A DNA stretch of 64,000 nucleotides, from positions 22,569,743 to 22,633,742 of the forward strand of contig OZ022256.1 in NCBI GenBank assembly GCA_963978905.1, written 5' to 3'. Origin of the DNA: Trichostrongylus colubriformis. Taxonomy: Eukaryota > Nematoda > Chromadorea > Rhabditida > Trichostrongylidae. Positions 32,666 through 42,316 of the stretch are shown here, piece by piece (within the stretch, counting starts at the first letter, position 1; each line of letters opens with the position of its first letter). Under the pieces are notes generated by a model. That model saw nothing but the letters and a program-made list of their open reading frames with translations, did not search any database and was not told where the DNA came from. Position numbers and translations under genes: made by a program.

Positions 32666-34048
32666 ATGTGTTTTCAGTATCTCTAGCTTATGGAAAAGTT
32701 GCTGTTACTCATGCTACACTCACTGTGATTGTCGTCTATAATCTCCTAGTGTACTGCGTATCCAATCGCTTGGGTTCAGGGAATACGAATCTTGTTGTCA
32801 ACACATCACTGGTGGGTCTACTCTCGTTGAAGTAGATGACATTTCTGGAGGATTGTAAGAGAATGTGAAAGCCACCAAATGATTAGTAACAGCAACAGCT
32901 GTGCTTCACGCACCATAGACTAGTCGAATATTTGCAGCTCCAAAAATCTGTGGACAGTTGGGTTCTTACCAACGCGGTGAGTCAGAAAAGAAAGCAGAAT
33001 GGATGGCACGAATCTGTGTTTTGCTGCCTTTGACTGGATGAGAGCCTGCGAGACATCATAAGCAGAGGAGAAATCTAGATACGCTTGGTTAACCACAGGA
33101 AGTGGGGCAGTATAGTGAAGAAACGTCTCTACGTCTCTACATTTGCTGGACCCCAGGTCAGAGCTATCTGCCCCCAATTTCTATGGATTTCCACAGCTAA
33201 AATTGTACAATCTGGTACTACTGCTACGACTACCTTTGGCGCCGAATGTATTGGAAAATCAGCTCATGGAAGCTTCCACTGTTTTTGAAAATACAGCCGA
33301 TGTAGATCGGAACAGTACTGCAAGATGTTGCGAAAATAAGGCAGAAACTTTCCGTTCATTGTACTCACTCTTCGTCTAACAATTACGCAGCTATGGCCCC
33401 AAGGTTCATTTAGCAGGTAAGAAGTTTGATTATATAGCTGTACTTGGATTCTGTAGTGACTGTGAGCTTCTTGAACTGTGGCGTGTTTAATAGTGGGTAG
33501 AGAGCAGTGAGCAGCCTCTAGGCGATAGAAGACAGGTGGTCACATCGCCTGTATACTTGAGAGCTCCAAAGTAATACAGTTTCTAGATGAAGTTCCATTA
33601 TTCGAAGGCCTAAGCTCCAACGTGATGGAACAACAACTAAGGATTGCTCATTTTGCATGAGCGATGGAGGCGCTAACTACTATCAACGATTTCACATTTT
33701 TGACAAAAAAGCACACGCACGTGTTCGGATCCAGAAACAAACGACAGCCACCTCTGCAAGTTCAGCAGTCATTCGCGCCATAGTGTGTCGTACGAATAAA
33801 TGAACTGTGATGTGAAGAATTCGGAAGAGATGGCAGAATGAAAAAGGGCGAAAACCAATAGGTTTGGGGCGAAGATGTAACCCGGAATCACAGTGCGAAC
33901 CTACACAGGGATGAAACAAATACGCTTCATCATCGTCACATCTAAAAGCGGCAATGTATGCGTTTTTCTGGTGGCCGGTGTGATGTACGAGCATTCCGCT
34001 TGTACCGCGACCAGCGTACTCCAGGAGTCGAGGATTCCTCGAGAGGAG
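32666..34048. other. Mostly unassigned; possible LINE fragments at 32920-33379
   Basis: The minus strand at 33085-32990 reads AYLDFSSAYD...ILLSFLTHR, like motif A of a jockey/CR1-type reverse transcriptase. The plus strand at 33290-33379 reads ENKAETFRSLYSLFV, like the linker before RT in such LINEs. They are on opposite strands, so at most they are rearranged fragments. The 128-aa minus ORF at 33692-34078 is not recognised. Confidence 0.3.
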
Positions 34049-34291
34049 GGTCGTAGTTGGGTGACGGTTGGGACACACGAATCTAGGCCGTGACCCTGTG
34101 ACAGCCTGTTGCTTTTGCCCGGTGACATGAATAATTCAGACAATTTGACTATACAACGGTACAGACTTGCAAGGAGGACACGATTTACATGAACAAATTG
34201 TCTGATTTATTTAAGGCTTAGGTCAAAGGCCACAGGCTGTTACAGGGTCACGGCCTAGATTCGTGTGTCCCAACCTACACCCGTCGTAGTT
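34049..34291. mobile_element. Foldback/MITE (~240 bp)
   Basis: GTTGGGACACACGAATCTAGGCC and GACAGCCTGT and CAGACAATTT on the left are mirrored on the right (AAATTGTCTG, ACAGGCTGT, GGCCTAGATTCGTGTGTCCC). The loop is around 34165-34185. No target duplication identified. Confidence 0.8.
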
Positions 34292-34489
34292 GCAGAGGTC
34301 AGCAATGATAAAAGGTAAGGTTATATGAATATGAGAAGCGGAACGTGCCATTAGCTAACACGTCCATGTAGTAAATTCAACTGAACACATTTTTATTTCA
34401 GGTTAAATCAGTCATCCTATCGAAGGAAACCAATGGAGATGGGCAGCCCAGTACAGTATGTCAGTTGTTGACGTTGTTGAATTGTTACA

Positions 34490-34760
34490 ATTCTGATATT
34501 TTTGATTTTAGATAGTCGCTGATTATCGCCGTAGCCAGCGATGCGAAAGTTAGGACAATTTTTGCCCATTGAGTCCATTAAGCCATTAAGCGATTGACCC
34601 TTGAGCTATGGTAAATACCGTTCAGAAGCTGAGTCAAGGTGAAAGGGGTATCGGTAGTGTGATGGATCAGCACATATTCCCGGAAAGCATGAAGTGCTGG
34701 TTCCAGTCCCGTCCGATACAAAAGATTTTGTCCATAACCCAGCGTGTCCAATAGCAACTT
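34490..34760 (+). mobile_element. tRNA-derived SINE, copy C
   Basis: tRNA-like body at 34648-34719 (GTATCGG...CCGATAC acceptor-like stem, box B GCTGGTTCCAGTCCC decayed), then TTTTGTCCATAACCCAGCGT and AACTTTCGC tail. An inverted tail fragment (GATGCGAAAGTT) lies upstream at 34539-34550. Confidence 0.7.
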
Positions 34761-34811
34761 TCGCTTTCTGGATATATGCTTTTCTTGGAATGCCACAAGG
34801 TTTGCGAATTA

Positions 34812-35516
34812 TTAGGAAAATTTTAAAGTACTGCGAAAATGGCACTTTGGATGACCTCACTTCACAAGTTCTTATTCAGTCTAGTCGCAGCAAAGAAAAC
34901 CACAAATGTTTGTACTGCAAGAGAAGGGGATGAAGCACAGGAACACTTTTTTCCCTGGATTCAGAAGTGCAGAAATGAGAACGAGTTGCTTGAATTTTCA
35001 ACTGATCAAATCGCTTCAACTAAAACGGTAGAAAGCGATGAGCGTCCATGCTTGCAGGGGATATCAACAAATATTGGCCTTCAACAAACAAACATAGTTG
35101 ACCACCTCAAGTGCCTCGATTTCAAAAAAGCCAAAAATGGGTGCTGCGCGACTCCTCGGAGCAGCAATGCGCGAGCACATTTTCCACAAATCGTCTTCCC
35201 ACTAATTGATGAAGGCCCTTACTCGTCCAATGTCCATCAGGTCTAGCGCTAACTATGCCCCACTTCCCAAAACATCCAGACAGCTCCTTCAGTAGCAGTG
35301 TGTTCAGAAAGAATGGCGATTTGGAGTCGACTTTTTTTCATTTCGCGCAATATAAATCATCAGCCCTTTATCAAATTGAGATATTTAGGTATGCGTTATG
35401 TTGCTAAGAGTGTGACGAATGGTGCCTATCCCGTGAGAAAAGATGCACACTAAGCCGAGTTATGATCTCTCGAAGTTGAAATTGCGAAAACGGCACGGAC
35501 TTTTCGAACGGCCTAA
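34812..35516 (+). mobile_element. Degraded mariner fragment with N-terminal HTH region
   Basis: TTAGG... start with TA at 34810-34811 and ...CCTAA end with TA at 35517-35518. The plus frame in 34839-35246 reads HFFPWIQKCRNEN, then NIGLQQTNIVDHLKCLDFKKAK, which matches the paired HTH region of mariner transposases in order and spacing. No catalytic domain remains. The right end shares GTTTTCGCAATTTCAACTTCG (inverted) with 40530 and, weakly, with 49920, showing one terminal family on several elements. Confidence 0.65.
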
Positions 35517-35524
35517 TAAAATCA

Positions 35525-35740
35525 AAAATCAGAATCGATTTTGATATTTTTGATTATTGATAACTGCTGTTCTCGCGATGCGAAAGTTACTACTAAGATG
35601 CTGAGTTATGAGCAAAAGCTTCGGTGTCGGACGGGACTCGAACCCGCACTTCATCCTTTACATGGAGTGCGGGTTCGAGCCCCGTCCGACACCGAAGCTT
35701 TTCCCATAACTCAACATCCTAGTAATATCAGAATCGTTAT
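35525..35740. mobile_element. Head-to-head SINE palindrome
   Basis: The 3' half of the tRNA-like body and its tail occur twice in mirror orientation about a centre at 35650-35665. GGACGGGACTCGAACCCGCACT faces AGTGCGGGTTCGAGCCCCGTCC, and the GCATCTTAG/AGTTATG tails extend on both sides. Each half keeps a near-perfect box B. Confidence 0.8.
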
Positions 35741-35995
35741 CTACTCGAGATTTCAGCTTCACGGTTCAATGCCGATATTGGCCAACCGGCTCAACATGTT
35801 ATACGTGTGTGTGCTGATAAGCTATCGTAAATAGTATACCATTGAAAAACTGAGTCAAGATGAAAGGGGTGTCGGTAGTGTAATGGATTAGCACAAGTGC
35901 CCGGGAAGCATGGAGTGCGGGTTCGAGCCCCGTCCAACTCCGAGGCCCTTGCCCATAGCTCAGCGTCCTATTTGTTATAATTCCGTTGCGGTGGT
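35741..35995 (+). mobile_element. tRNA-derived SINE, copy D
   Basis: tRNA-like body at 35869-35941 with box B GCGGGTTCGAGCCCCG, upstream conserved GATAAGCTATCG segment (inverted GCTTATCAGCAC motif) and downstream TTGCCCATAGCTCAGC tail. Confidence 0.75.
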
Positions 35996-36004
35996 GCATA
36001 TATA

Positions 36005-36904
36005 TTAGGTTGATTCATAATAAATCGGACAAATGGTAGAGATGATTTCTAGAGATCATAACTCAGTAACGAATTAACGAAAATGGACGCGCGAGATACC
36101 GTTGGAATGAGTATGAAAAGCTCTTCAAAGTACCGCAAAATAATCACTCCAAAGTAAATTCATTCCGCCACAATGCCGCACGATTTCAAGCGGTCCAGAG
36201 ACCACATCCGCAACGTCATACTATTTATATCGCTATCTGGCCAGGAACCCGCGGATATCGGCAGACGTCTGATAGAAGTTCACAAGGAGCATGCCCCCGG
36301 CAGAAGTACACTGTAGTTGTAGCATTCAAAGTTTGCGTCAGGCGACTATTCCATCGAAGACGAAAACCGCGGTTGGTGGAGCGTACACGGCGTAGAGTAC
36401 TGGGAGCTGCTCGATGAAGGTACCACAGTATCCGCCGACGTCTACGTTCGTCAATTACGAGAATTGAAGGCCAATGTCCAAAGTTCGCTACGGCGGCGGT
36501 CACATGTCTACTTCCAGCACGGCAACGTGTCTACTTCCACAGACCACACTTCGCAAGATCGACCAAGGCCGAGCTGCTGTCGTACAGTTGGACCGTACTT
36601 CTATACCCACCGTACTCCCCAGACCTGGCCCCCTTCAGATTTCCACCTTTTCTCCCACAGCCAACGCCACCTGGACGGCCAAAACTTCAAAACTCGCGAC
36701 GAGGTCGAGGCGGCACTCGGCAACTTCTTCGAGCTCCAGCTTCCGGCCTTCTGGAGCAAGGGCATCCATGATCTGCCTATACCGTGGCAGAAGGTCATCG
36801 ATAAAGATGGAGTATATTTCAAGTGAATCCCTGTTGTCGTAAAAAAGTTGTACGACAATGATTAAAATTGGTCAATTTGTCCGATTTATTATGAATCAAC
36901 CTAA
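36005..36904 (+). mobile_element. mariner (DD34D) element, internally deleted
   Basis: 900 bp, ends TTAGGTTGATTCATAATAAA and exact inverted counterpart, TA at 36003-36004 and 36905-36906. About 400 bp short of a full mariner. Confidence 0.93.
36173..36826 (+). pseudogene. mariner transposase, deleted and mutated
   Basis: Starts MPHDFKRSRDHIRNVIL (HTH region), with stops at about 36318. The catalytic part reads GVEYWELLDEGTTVSADVY, then FQHGNVSTS where the second catalytic Asp is replaced by Gly, then TWPPSDFHLF keeping the third Asp, and ends WQKVIDKDGVYFK. The first Asp position reads Ser (WWSVHG). It cannot be active. Confidence 0.88.
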
Positions 36905-36920
36905 TAAATGATTTAATGTA

Positions 36921-38376
36921 TAGGGTTGAAAAATAAGTTTCCGCGGTTTCCTTTAACCCCGTTTTTCCCAACTTTCCTTCATCTTTCGACAAAGGAAATA
37001 TATGTTTCCGATAGAGCTTTCTTTGCTCTATGAATTGGTTAAATTAATGAATTATTAAAATTAAATTAATAAATAATTAATGAATTAATGAATTAATGAA
37101 TGAATGAATATTAATGAATAAAATGAAAAATTAATGAATAACTGGTTTTCGATTCCTTCGACTGTCTGATATTTGTGAGGTTTGGAAATGAAGTAAGCTG
37201 AAGGCATAAATTGGCACTCTCGACACCTCGTCTTCCTAGTCTACCATCGAGATAAAAACATGCATGTGTATATGTTTTAGATAGGACTTCTTTAGTTCTA
37301 CAGAATGGTCCTACTTTTTATACGAATAGCTCAAATTTTGCTGTTTTTAAGACTCACAAATGCAGTATTCGCAAAAGTGTGCACTTTCGTTATCTCCTCT
37401 TCCTCGCCTACCGTCGAGATCGAAGAGAATATCCAGGTATGCATTCAATAGAGCTTTTTTTGCTCTACAAGATGATACCACTCTTATTTTGTATCTTCTA
37501 ATATTTTAGGATGTAGGAGTAAGTCCACCTGTTTTTCAATTCGAAATAGCGTAATGACAAAGAATTTCTTGGCATAGTGTCATGTATCATTCGATAGAGC
37601 TCTTTTCGCTCTACAAAACAGTGCTCACGGTTTTTGTTCGAATCAATTTTGCCATTTTTTAGATCATTTGAAAAACGACGAAATCGAGCGTTTTCGACAC
37701 CATGTGATGAAAATGCTCGATTTCGTCGAGTTATAAATGGTCTAAAAAAGGCAAAAATTAATCCGAACGAAAACCATAAACACGGTTCTGTTGAGCGAAA
37801 AAGAGCTCCATCGAATGATACATAACACCATGCCAAAAAAAGTTTTGTCATAACGCCATTTTGAATTGAAAAACAGGTGGACTTACTCCTACATGCTAAA
37901 ATATGAGAAGATACCAAATAAGAGTGGTATCATCTTGTAGAGCAGAAACACCTCCATGCATATATGCACATCCTTTCCAGTTTCGATGTTAGGCGAGGAA
38001 GAGAAGATAAGGAAAGTGCACACTTTTGCGAATACTGCATTTGTGAGTCTTAAAACAGCAAATTTGAGCGATTCGTATAAGAAGTAGTATCATTCTGTGG
38101 AGCTGAAAAATCTCTATCTAGAACGTATACACATGCATTTTTGATCTCGATGGTAGACTAGAAAGACGAGGTGTCGAGAGTGCCAATTTATGCCTGCTTA
38201 CTTCATTTCCAAACCTTACAAACATCAGGCAATCGATGGAATCGAGAAACAGATAGTAGTGTTTTATAAAGCAGAAAAAGCTCTATCGAAACCTTCATGA
38301 GCTTTGTCGGAAGATGAAGGAAACAATGTGAAAAACGGGGTTGAAAAAAACCGCGGAAACTTATTCCTCAACCCAA
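36921..38376. mobile_element. Foldback with internal hairpin modules, copy 1 (1456 bp)
   Basis: TA at 36919-36920 and 38377-38378. The end GGGTTGAAAAATAAGTTTCC is inverted at the right as AACTTATTCCTCAACCC. The arms meet at 37676-37730 (GACGAAATCGAGC...GCTCGATTTCGTCG). Each arm carries four short hairpins of the form TAGAGC-loop-GCTCTA: left arm at about 37012, 37281, 37450 and 37596, mirrored in the right arm. Between them lie conserved arms such as CACCTCGTCTTCCT and GTGCACTTTCGTTATCTCC. No ORF. Same family as 50401-51738. Confidence 0.88.
37033..37143. repeat. AT-rich (ATTAATGA)-type microsatellite
   Basis: Imperfect tandem run of ATTAATGA/AATGAATG units directly after the first hairpin module. 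Absent at the equivalent place in the sister element at 50510. Confidence 0.85.
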
Positions 38377-38378
38377 TA

Positions 38379-38720
38379 CAATGTTAAAATAAAAATAAAG
38401 CCTTATAAAACGTCTTTGTCACTATTATCATCATCACGCAATGCACAAAAAGAGATCATTGCTTTCGCTGTTTCCAAATCCTAGTTTGACAGCCGTAAGA
38501 CGTGTGCGTCTGGTTCTATGAGATAGTATACCTGAGCTAATTGAGTTCTCCACATGCATCATAGCCTGTCAGAAGTTTTCAATATCGATGGCATGTTAGC
38601 CGGAAGTCCTGAATCAGGAAGTGGTTAACAAACTACTTGACTAGAAATTTTGGCGTAACGATTATTACGCTAGGTCCATCGTGTCGCAATTTGCAGTAGA
38701 TTTTAGATATGGAAGTAAGT
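38379..38720. other. Unassigned stretch
   Basis: No feature seen. Ends with ATGGAAGTAAGT (38709-38720), which recurs at 41910-41921 and may be the target duplication of the PLE. Confidence 0.4.
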
Positions 38721-38821
38721 CTTCTAATAGCTCCCATATTCTCCGTTGTTGAAACCTCGGCATAGTTGTCGATTGTATTTCTTTTGTATGCCAACATGAG
38801 GTTAGAAGTGGAACCTTTATT

Positions 38822-38859
38822 GGCCTAACGTTTCGACCTTCTCGTATTCTTCAGAGGTC
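38822..38859 (-). ncRNA. Candidate hammerhead ribozyme, PLE 3' end
   Basis: On the minus strand: GACCT, core CTGAAGA, weak stem II (TAC/GTC with loop GAGAAG), GAAA, CGTT, then AGGCC. Same layout as the motif at 41824, but with one A-C mismatch in stem I and one in stem II. It lies in the sense orientation of the PLE genes. Confidence 0.65.
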
Positions 38860-39107
38860 TGAAGATGGCATGGCTCGAAGCCCTTGATTTGCAAAGTATC
38901 CGAACAAACGCCTCCTCCCCTCTAGCGTTTCCGGCGTCGTTTCGAGATCGCTCCCGGACAACCCGGTAATGAAGCAATAGACTCACCCAAGATTCCACCA
39001 GCGGAGCAGCAGCTCACGCCCCAATCACATGTGTCAGTAAACGCGAATGAGTCTTACTTGACTCGATGTTCCTTATACTGCAGAAACTACTGCCGCGCAC
39101 GTCGCCT

Positions 39108-39563
39108 TTACTTTAAGTCGCACTGTGATACGAAAGGCAGGAGTTCATTGCTAATCGAAAGCCACTCGTTTCGGTTGTTCATTCGTGGCTTTCTTGTGGA
39201 AATCCAGAATGACTCTAATACTTTCCGTGACGAAACTTCCGTCTCGTACACCAAAATAGAGCACATAACATCAAAGTCACTTCCGTCATGCTCCTCAACT
39301 TTATGCCTGCCAAGTGGGGTTGTGATAACACCACGCCTTTTCCCAGCTAGATGTTCTTTGACGCGCACAGCCAGTACTCTTCGTGTTTCTCCAATATATG
39401 TGCTATTACAAGTCCTACATTGAAGCTTATAAATAACGCAAGCCCTATCACAATCTCCTGGCTTTCCATGAGGACAAATAATGCAGTTCGGCGTTATGCA
39501 CTGCACATCGTACAGTCTGTTGCGAACAAGTTGTCGTTTGATGTTGTCGTTAGGGATATTCAC
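39108..39563 (-). pseudogene. PLE GIY-YIG endonuclease domain
   Basis: VIYKLQC, then TYIGETRR and VRVKEH, form the GIY-YIG core, with Cys pairs upstream (CIICPHG, CRTCN) as in PLE endonucleases. It is in the same frame as the RT segment at 39582-40072. Only one in-frame TAA (39582-39584) separates them, so the split is recent decay of a single RT-EN protein. The domain itself is open to its stop at 39108. Confidence 0.88.
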
Positions 39564-39584
39564 TAAGACAACATCATTTTGTTA

Positions 39585-40074
39585 CTGTGCTCGAACACTA
39601 CTGCGGTTGATTGCAGCGCTAACCCTGTCGGAGATGAACGGAATGCATAAAGGTAGTTTCCCTTGGCGTGGTGTTTGTCGTCGTTGACCAGCATATAACA
39701 TTCTTTGGTGCGATGGTACCGCATAGCCATTTTCAGCAGCAATGCACAAAGCTAAACGTTTTGATTCCTGCCGTTCCTCACCACCAGTGCACATACTGGT
39801 TGCTGTTGCAAACATGTTCTTAATGACCGCACGTTTCACAGCAGGAGGGTGAGCGGAAGTCGCATGAATCAAGATATTTTTACAGCTAGGCTTGCGGTAC
39901 CACTTTACCCTGGTAATGACACCAGACATCTTGGCCTGCGTATTAAGATATGGTAGCCACCCATGCTTTGGTACTTCCCGTGTAAGCCTAATGTACTGCG
40001 ACTGCTCACTTAATAAGCGGAAACACTCGTCCATTTCAGATTGTGTTGATGTTACTATGAAGCAGTCGTCGATA
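39585..40074 (-). pseudogene. PLE reverse transcriptase, C-terminal part with YIDD
   Basis: Starts at YIDDCFIVTS, the RT catalytic motif, immediately beside the insertion at 40077. It continues with LPYLNTQAK and VKWYRKPS...SAHPPAVKRAVIKNM, typical of PLE RTs (thumb region). Ends at the TAA before the endonuclease. Confidence 0.88.
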
Positions 40075-40076
40075 TA

Positions 40077-40908
40077 CAGGGTGGCTCCTAATTACTTGCG
40101 CATAGATTATTACTGATAACTTCAACAAAAAACAACGGTTACACAATCTGATACAACTTCTATATAGAGCAGTGCATAATAATCATTCACTCGGGAGGAT
40201 GTTCGAAATGAGTCCTCTTGCAGTATTACAGGCCTTCAGTCTCTCCTCCACCAACATCACTGTGGGCCGCAGGAAGGTGACGTTGATATCGTTCCACGCT
40301 TTCTGAAGTGAAGCTTTAAGGGCGTTCAAACTTTGGTGACTTTTCGAGGAGACCTTCAAGACTCTCGCAGGATGCCAGTGTGGATCTCGCAGAATGAGCA
40401 GGTGCCCAGTCCTGTTGGAGCAAGCATTGACCACTGACGAAATTTTCAGCAACTCAGGGGAGCCTTCGACTGTTATCTTCCCAAGGAACAAGATTTTATT
40501 AGATTGTAAGGAGCGTTTTGGCTGGTTTTCGCAATTTCAAGTTCGAGAGATCATAACTTGGCGCGAACTGCATCTTTTCTTACAGAATGAGCACCATTTG
40601 ATTCGCTACACTTTTGGCAATGTCATAGATATTTGCATATCTCATTTTAATGAAGGGCTGACCGGAAGGCGTGGGACGATATCGACGTCACCTTCCTGCG
40701 GCCCATAGTGGTGTCGCACGGTGAGAGTGGGGAAGAGACTGAAGGCTCGTATTGCTGCAAAAAGAGCTCATGTCGAACATCTTGAGTGAATGATCACTAG
40801 GCATTGCTCTACATAGAAGTTGTGTCAGATTGTATAAGCGTTGTTTTTTGTTGAAGTTATTAGTAATAGATTACGCCAAGCCACGCGCAAATAATTAGGA
40901 GCCACCTT
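40077..40908. mobile_element. Palindromic Tc1/mariner derivative inside the PLE
   Basis: Ends CAGGGTGGCTCCTAATTACT and inverted counterpart, TA at 40075-40076 and 40909-40910. Both arms (~270 bp) encode the C-terminus of a Tc-type transposase facing outward: minus strand 40183-40360 LKASLQKAWNDINVTFLRP, plus strand 40655-40790 KAWDDIDVTFLRP. The centre has a start resembling another MITE end (TTAGATTGTAAGGAG, like 49901) followed by GGTTTTCGCAATTTCAAGTT. Confidence 0.85.
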
Positions 40909-40921
40909 GTATCTGCAGTAC

Positions 40922-41818
40922 AACAGAGGTAAGCGCCGAGTACTGGTTATTCTATTCTGCTCATGAAGCAGATCGCAAGTACAGGCGCTAGTCGCTGACC
41001 AATGGCCTAACCCCTAATCTGAGAGTAATACACCCTGACCATTTAAAGATGTTGCAACGTAAACAAGCCCCAACAAGAGTCATAATGTGCGCTTTATCCA
41101 AACCAAAAGTCGCAATCTCGTTAACATGCCCATCCAACATTTCAGATAAGGCCTGCAGAGCTTGTTCATTTTGTACGTTTGTATGAAGCGAGGCAACATC
41201 GAATGACTCCATCACACAAGTCGTTCCAAAGTTCGAATTGTGCAAACGTTGGAGGAATTGATTCGTATTGGTCAGGTGGGCGGGGATTCTGGTCAATAAT
41301 TGGCTGACTATTTTGTTAAGGTACCATGATATGCGATCGGTAGGTCCACCAACACAGCTTATGACAGGTCGTATTTTATAGGTGTCTGGTGACATCGACG
41401 ACATCTCGTTTGGAGCCAGTTTGTGGGTCTTGATAAGACTATAAAAGACTGGACAACTAGGATTGTCAGGTTTAAGTCTCGTCAAGAACTTTCTATTTAT
41501 TCCAGCCGATCTTCCAACCGTCATCCATACCTGATTGAAAGATCTGCTTTGTGTGATAAAATCCTTAAACGTGACGCGTCGGTATATTGATGAATCCTGT
41601 AAATGGAGCTCGGTTATTCCACGGTCTTGTGACTGAGGTAGAACCACGAACTCCCCACCTTTATCACTGACCGAAATGTGAATTGTACCGTTAGATCTCA
41701 ACTCACGCAATTCTCTGAATCCCTGCCATTGCTCGCTAGACAAGTTGGTATTGCGAAGCCGTCTATATCTATCGAGTGTGGCTAGCACATCCGATGTCAA
41801 TATCCTGAACTTAGCCAT
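40922..41818 (-). pseudogene. PLE reverse transcriptase, N-terminal part
   Basis: Open from 41818 to 40988: HISVSDKGGEFVVLP (PLE DKG motif), then PVFYSLIKTHKL, IRPVISCVGGPTDRISWYLNKIV, and motif A as SFDVASLHTNV. A frameshift and a TAG near 41015-41030 break the QIRG...QRLAPVLA region, which then reads on to the insertion. The N-terminus is missing beyond 41818, where the inverted terminal repeat begins. Confidence 0.88.
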
Positions 41819-41823
41819 CTTCA

Positions 41824-41861
41824 GGCCTCTGAAGAAGACGAGAAGGTCGAAACGTTAGGCC
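41824..41861 (+). ncRNA. Candidate hammerhead ribozyme, PLE right repeat
   Basis: All core parts are present in order: stem I GGCCT (41824-41828) paired with AGGCC (41857-41861); core CTGAAGA (41829-41835, matching CUGANGA); stem II GAC (41837-41839) with GTC (41846-41848) and loop GAGAAG; GAAA (41849-41852); CGT-T, with the predicted cut after T41856. Stem III is only the self-complementary ACGT, which in known minimal hammerheads is used in a dimer. It is antisense to the RT gene because this repeat is inverted. Confidence 0.75.
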
Positions 41862-42256
41862 AATAAAAGTTCCACTTCTAACCTCGTGTTGGCATACAAA
41901 AGAAATACAATGGAAGTAAGTGTTGACAGGTGAATTAACACGTTGGCGACCGCGCGCTTTTTCACGTGTCTGCCACGTGGGACATCGCGCGCTCCCTATG
42001 CCGAGAATCGCGTCCCAACTTTGGGACGCATTGTCTCAGGAAGCAGTTCTTGATACCATCTCTCCAAACTCGCGGAATGATTATCTACTATGTAAACTTA
42101 TTTATTATTGTGTTACGGGGAAGTTTGTATATTTCAGCCAGACTTTGTTTCTAGAAAGAAAACACTTCTCTTAAGAAGATCACAACTAATCAGGGCATTC
42201 CCAGGTGTCGAGAAGAATAGCCTCCTCAGTACGACCACCTCCTCGACGGGTAGAAT

Positions 42257-42273
42257 ATCCCCCCCCCCCCCCC
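42257..42273. repeat. Poly-C homopolymer
   Basis: About 16 consecutive C just left of the 42317 foldback; part of the set of G/C homopolymers in this window. Confidence 0.85.
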
Positions 42274-42316
42274 ATTTTTTAACCTTCGCAATACCATTGA
42301 CTGTTGCCGGAATGTA

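Larger units (their letters stand above)
38721..41909 (-). mobile_element. Penelope-like element (PLE) with inverted terminal repeats
   Basis: Minus-strand RT plus GIY-YIG endonuclease. Bounded by ~96-bp inverted repeats 38774-38869 and 41814-41909 that differ at about 4-5 positions. Each repeat holds a hammerhead-ribozyme motif. ATGGAAGTAAGT occurs just outside at 38709-38720 and at 41910-41921. The 5' part of the RT gene is truncated directly at the right repeat, and a Tc-derived palindrome (40077-40908) interrupts RT. PLEs are a known retroelement class with this domain pair and with terminal ribozymes. Confidence 0.9.

Noticed and set aside
32920..33379. Firm call of a jockey/CR1 LINE
   Set aside because: The two RT-like segments are on opposite strands and too short; kept only as a low-confidence note.
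33692..34078. 128-aa minus ORF as a gene
   Set aside because: No recognised domain, and its start lies next to a foldback element.
34839..35246. Independent host gene (135 aa)
   Set aside because: Its middle matches the mariner HTH region and it is enclosed by TA-flanked TTAGG ends.
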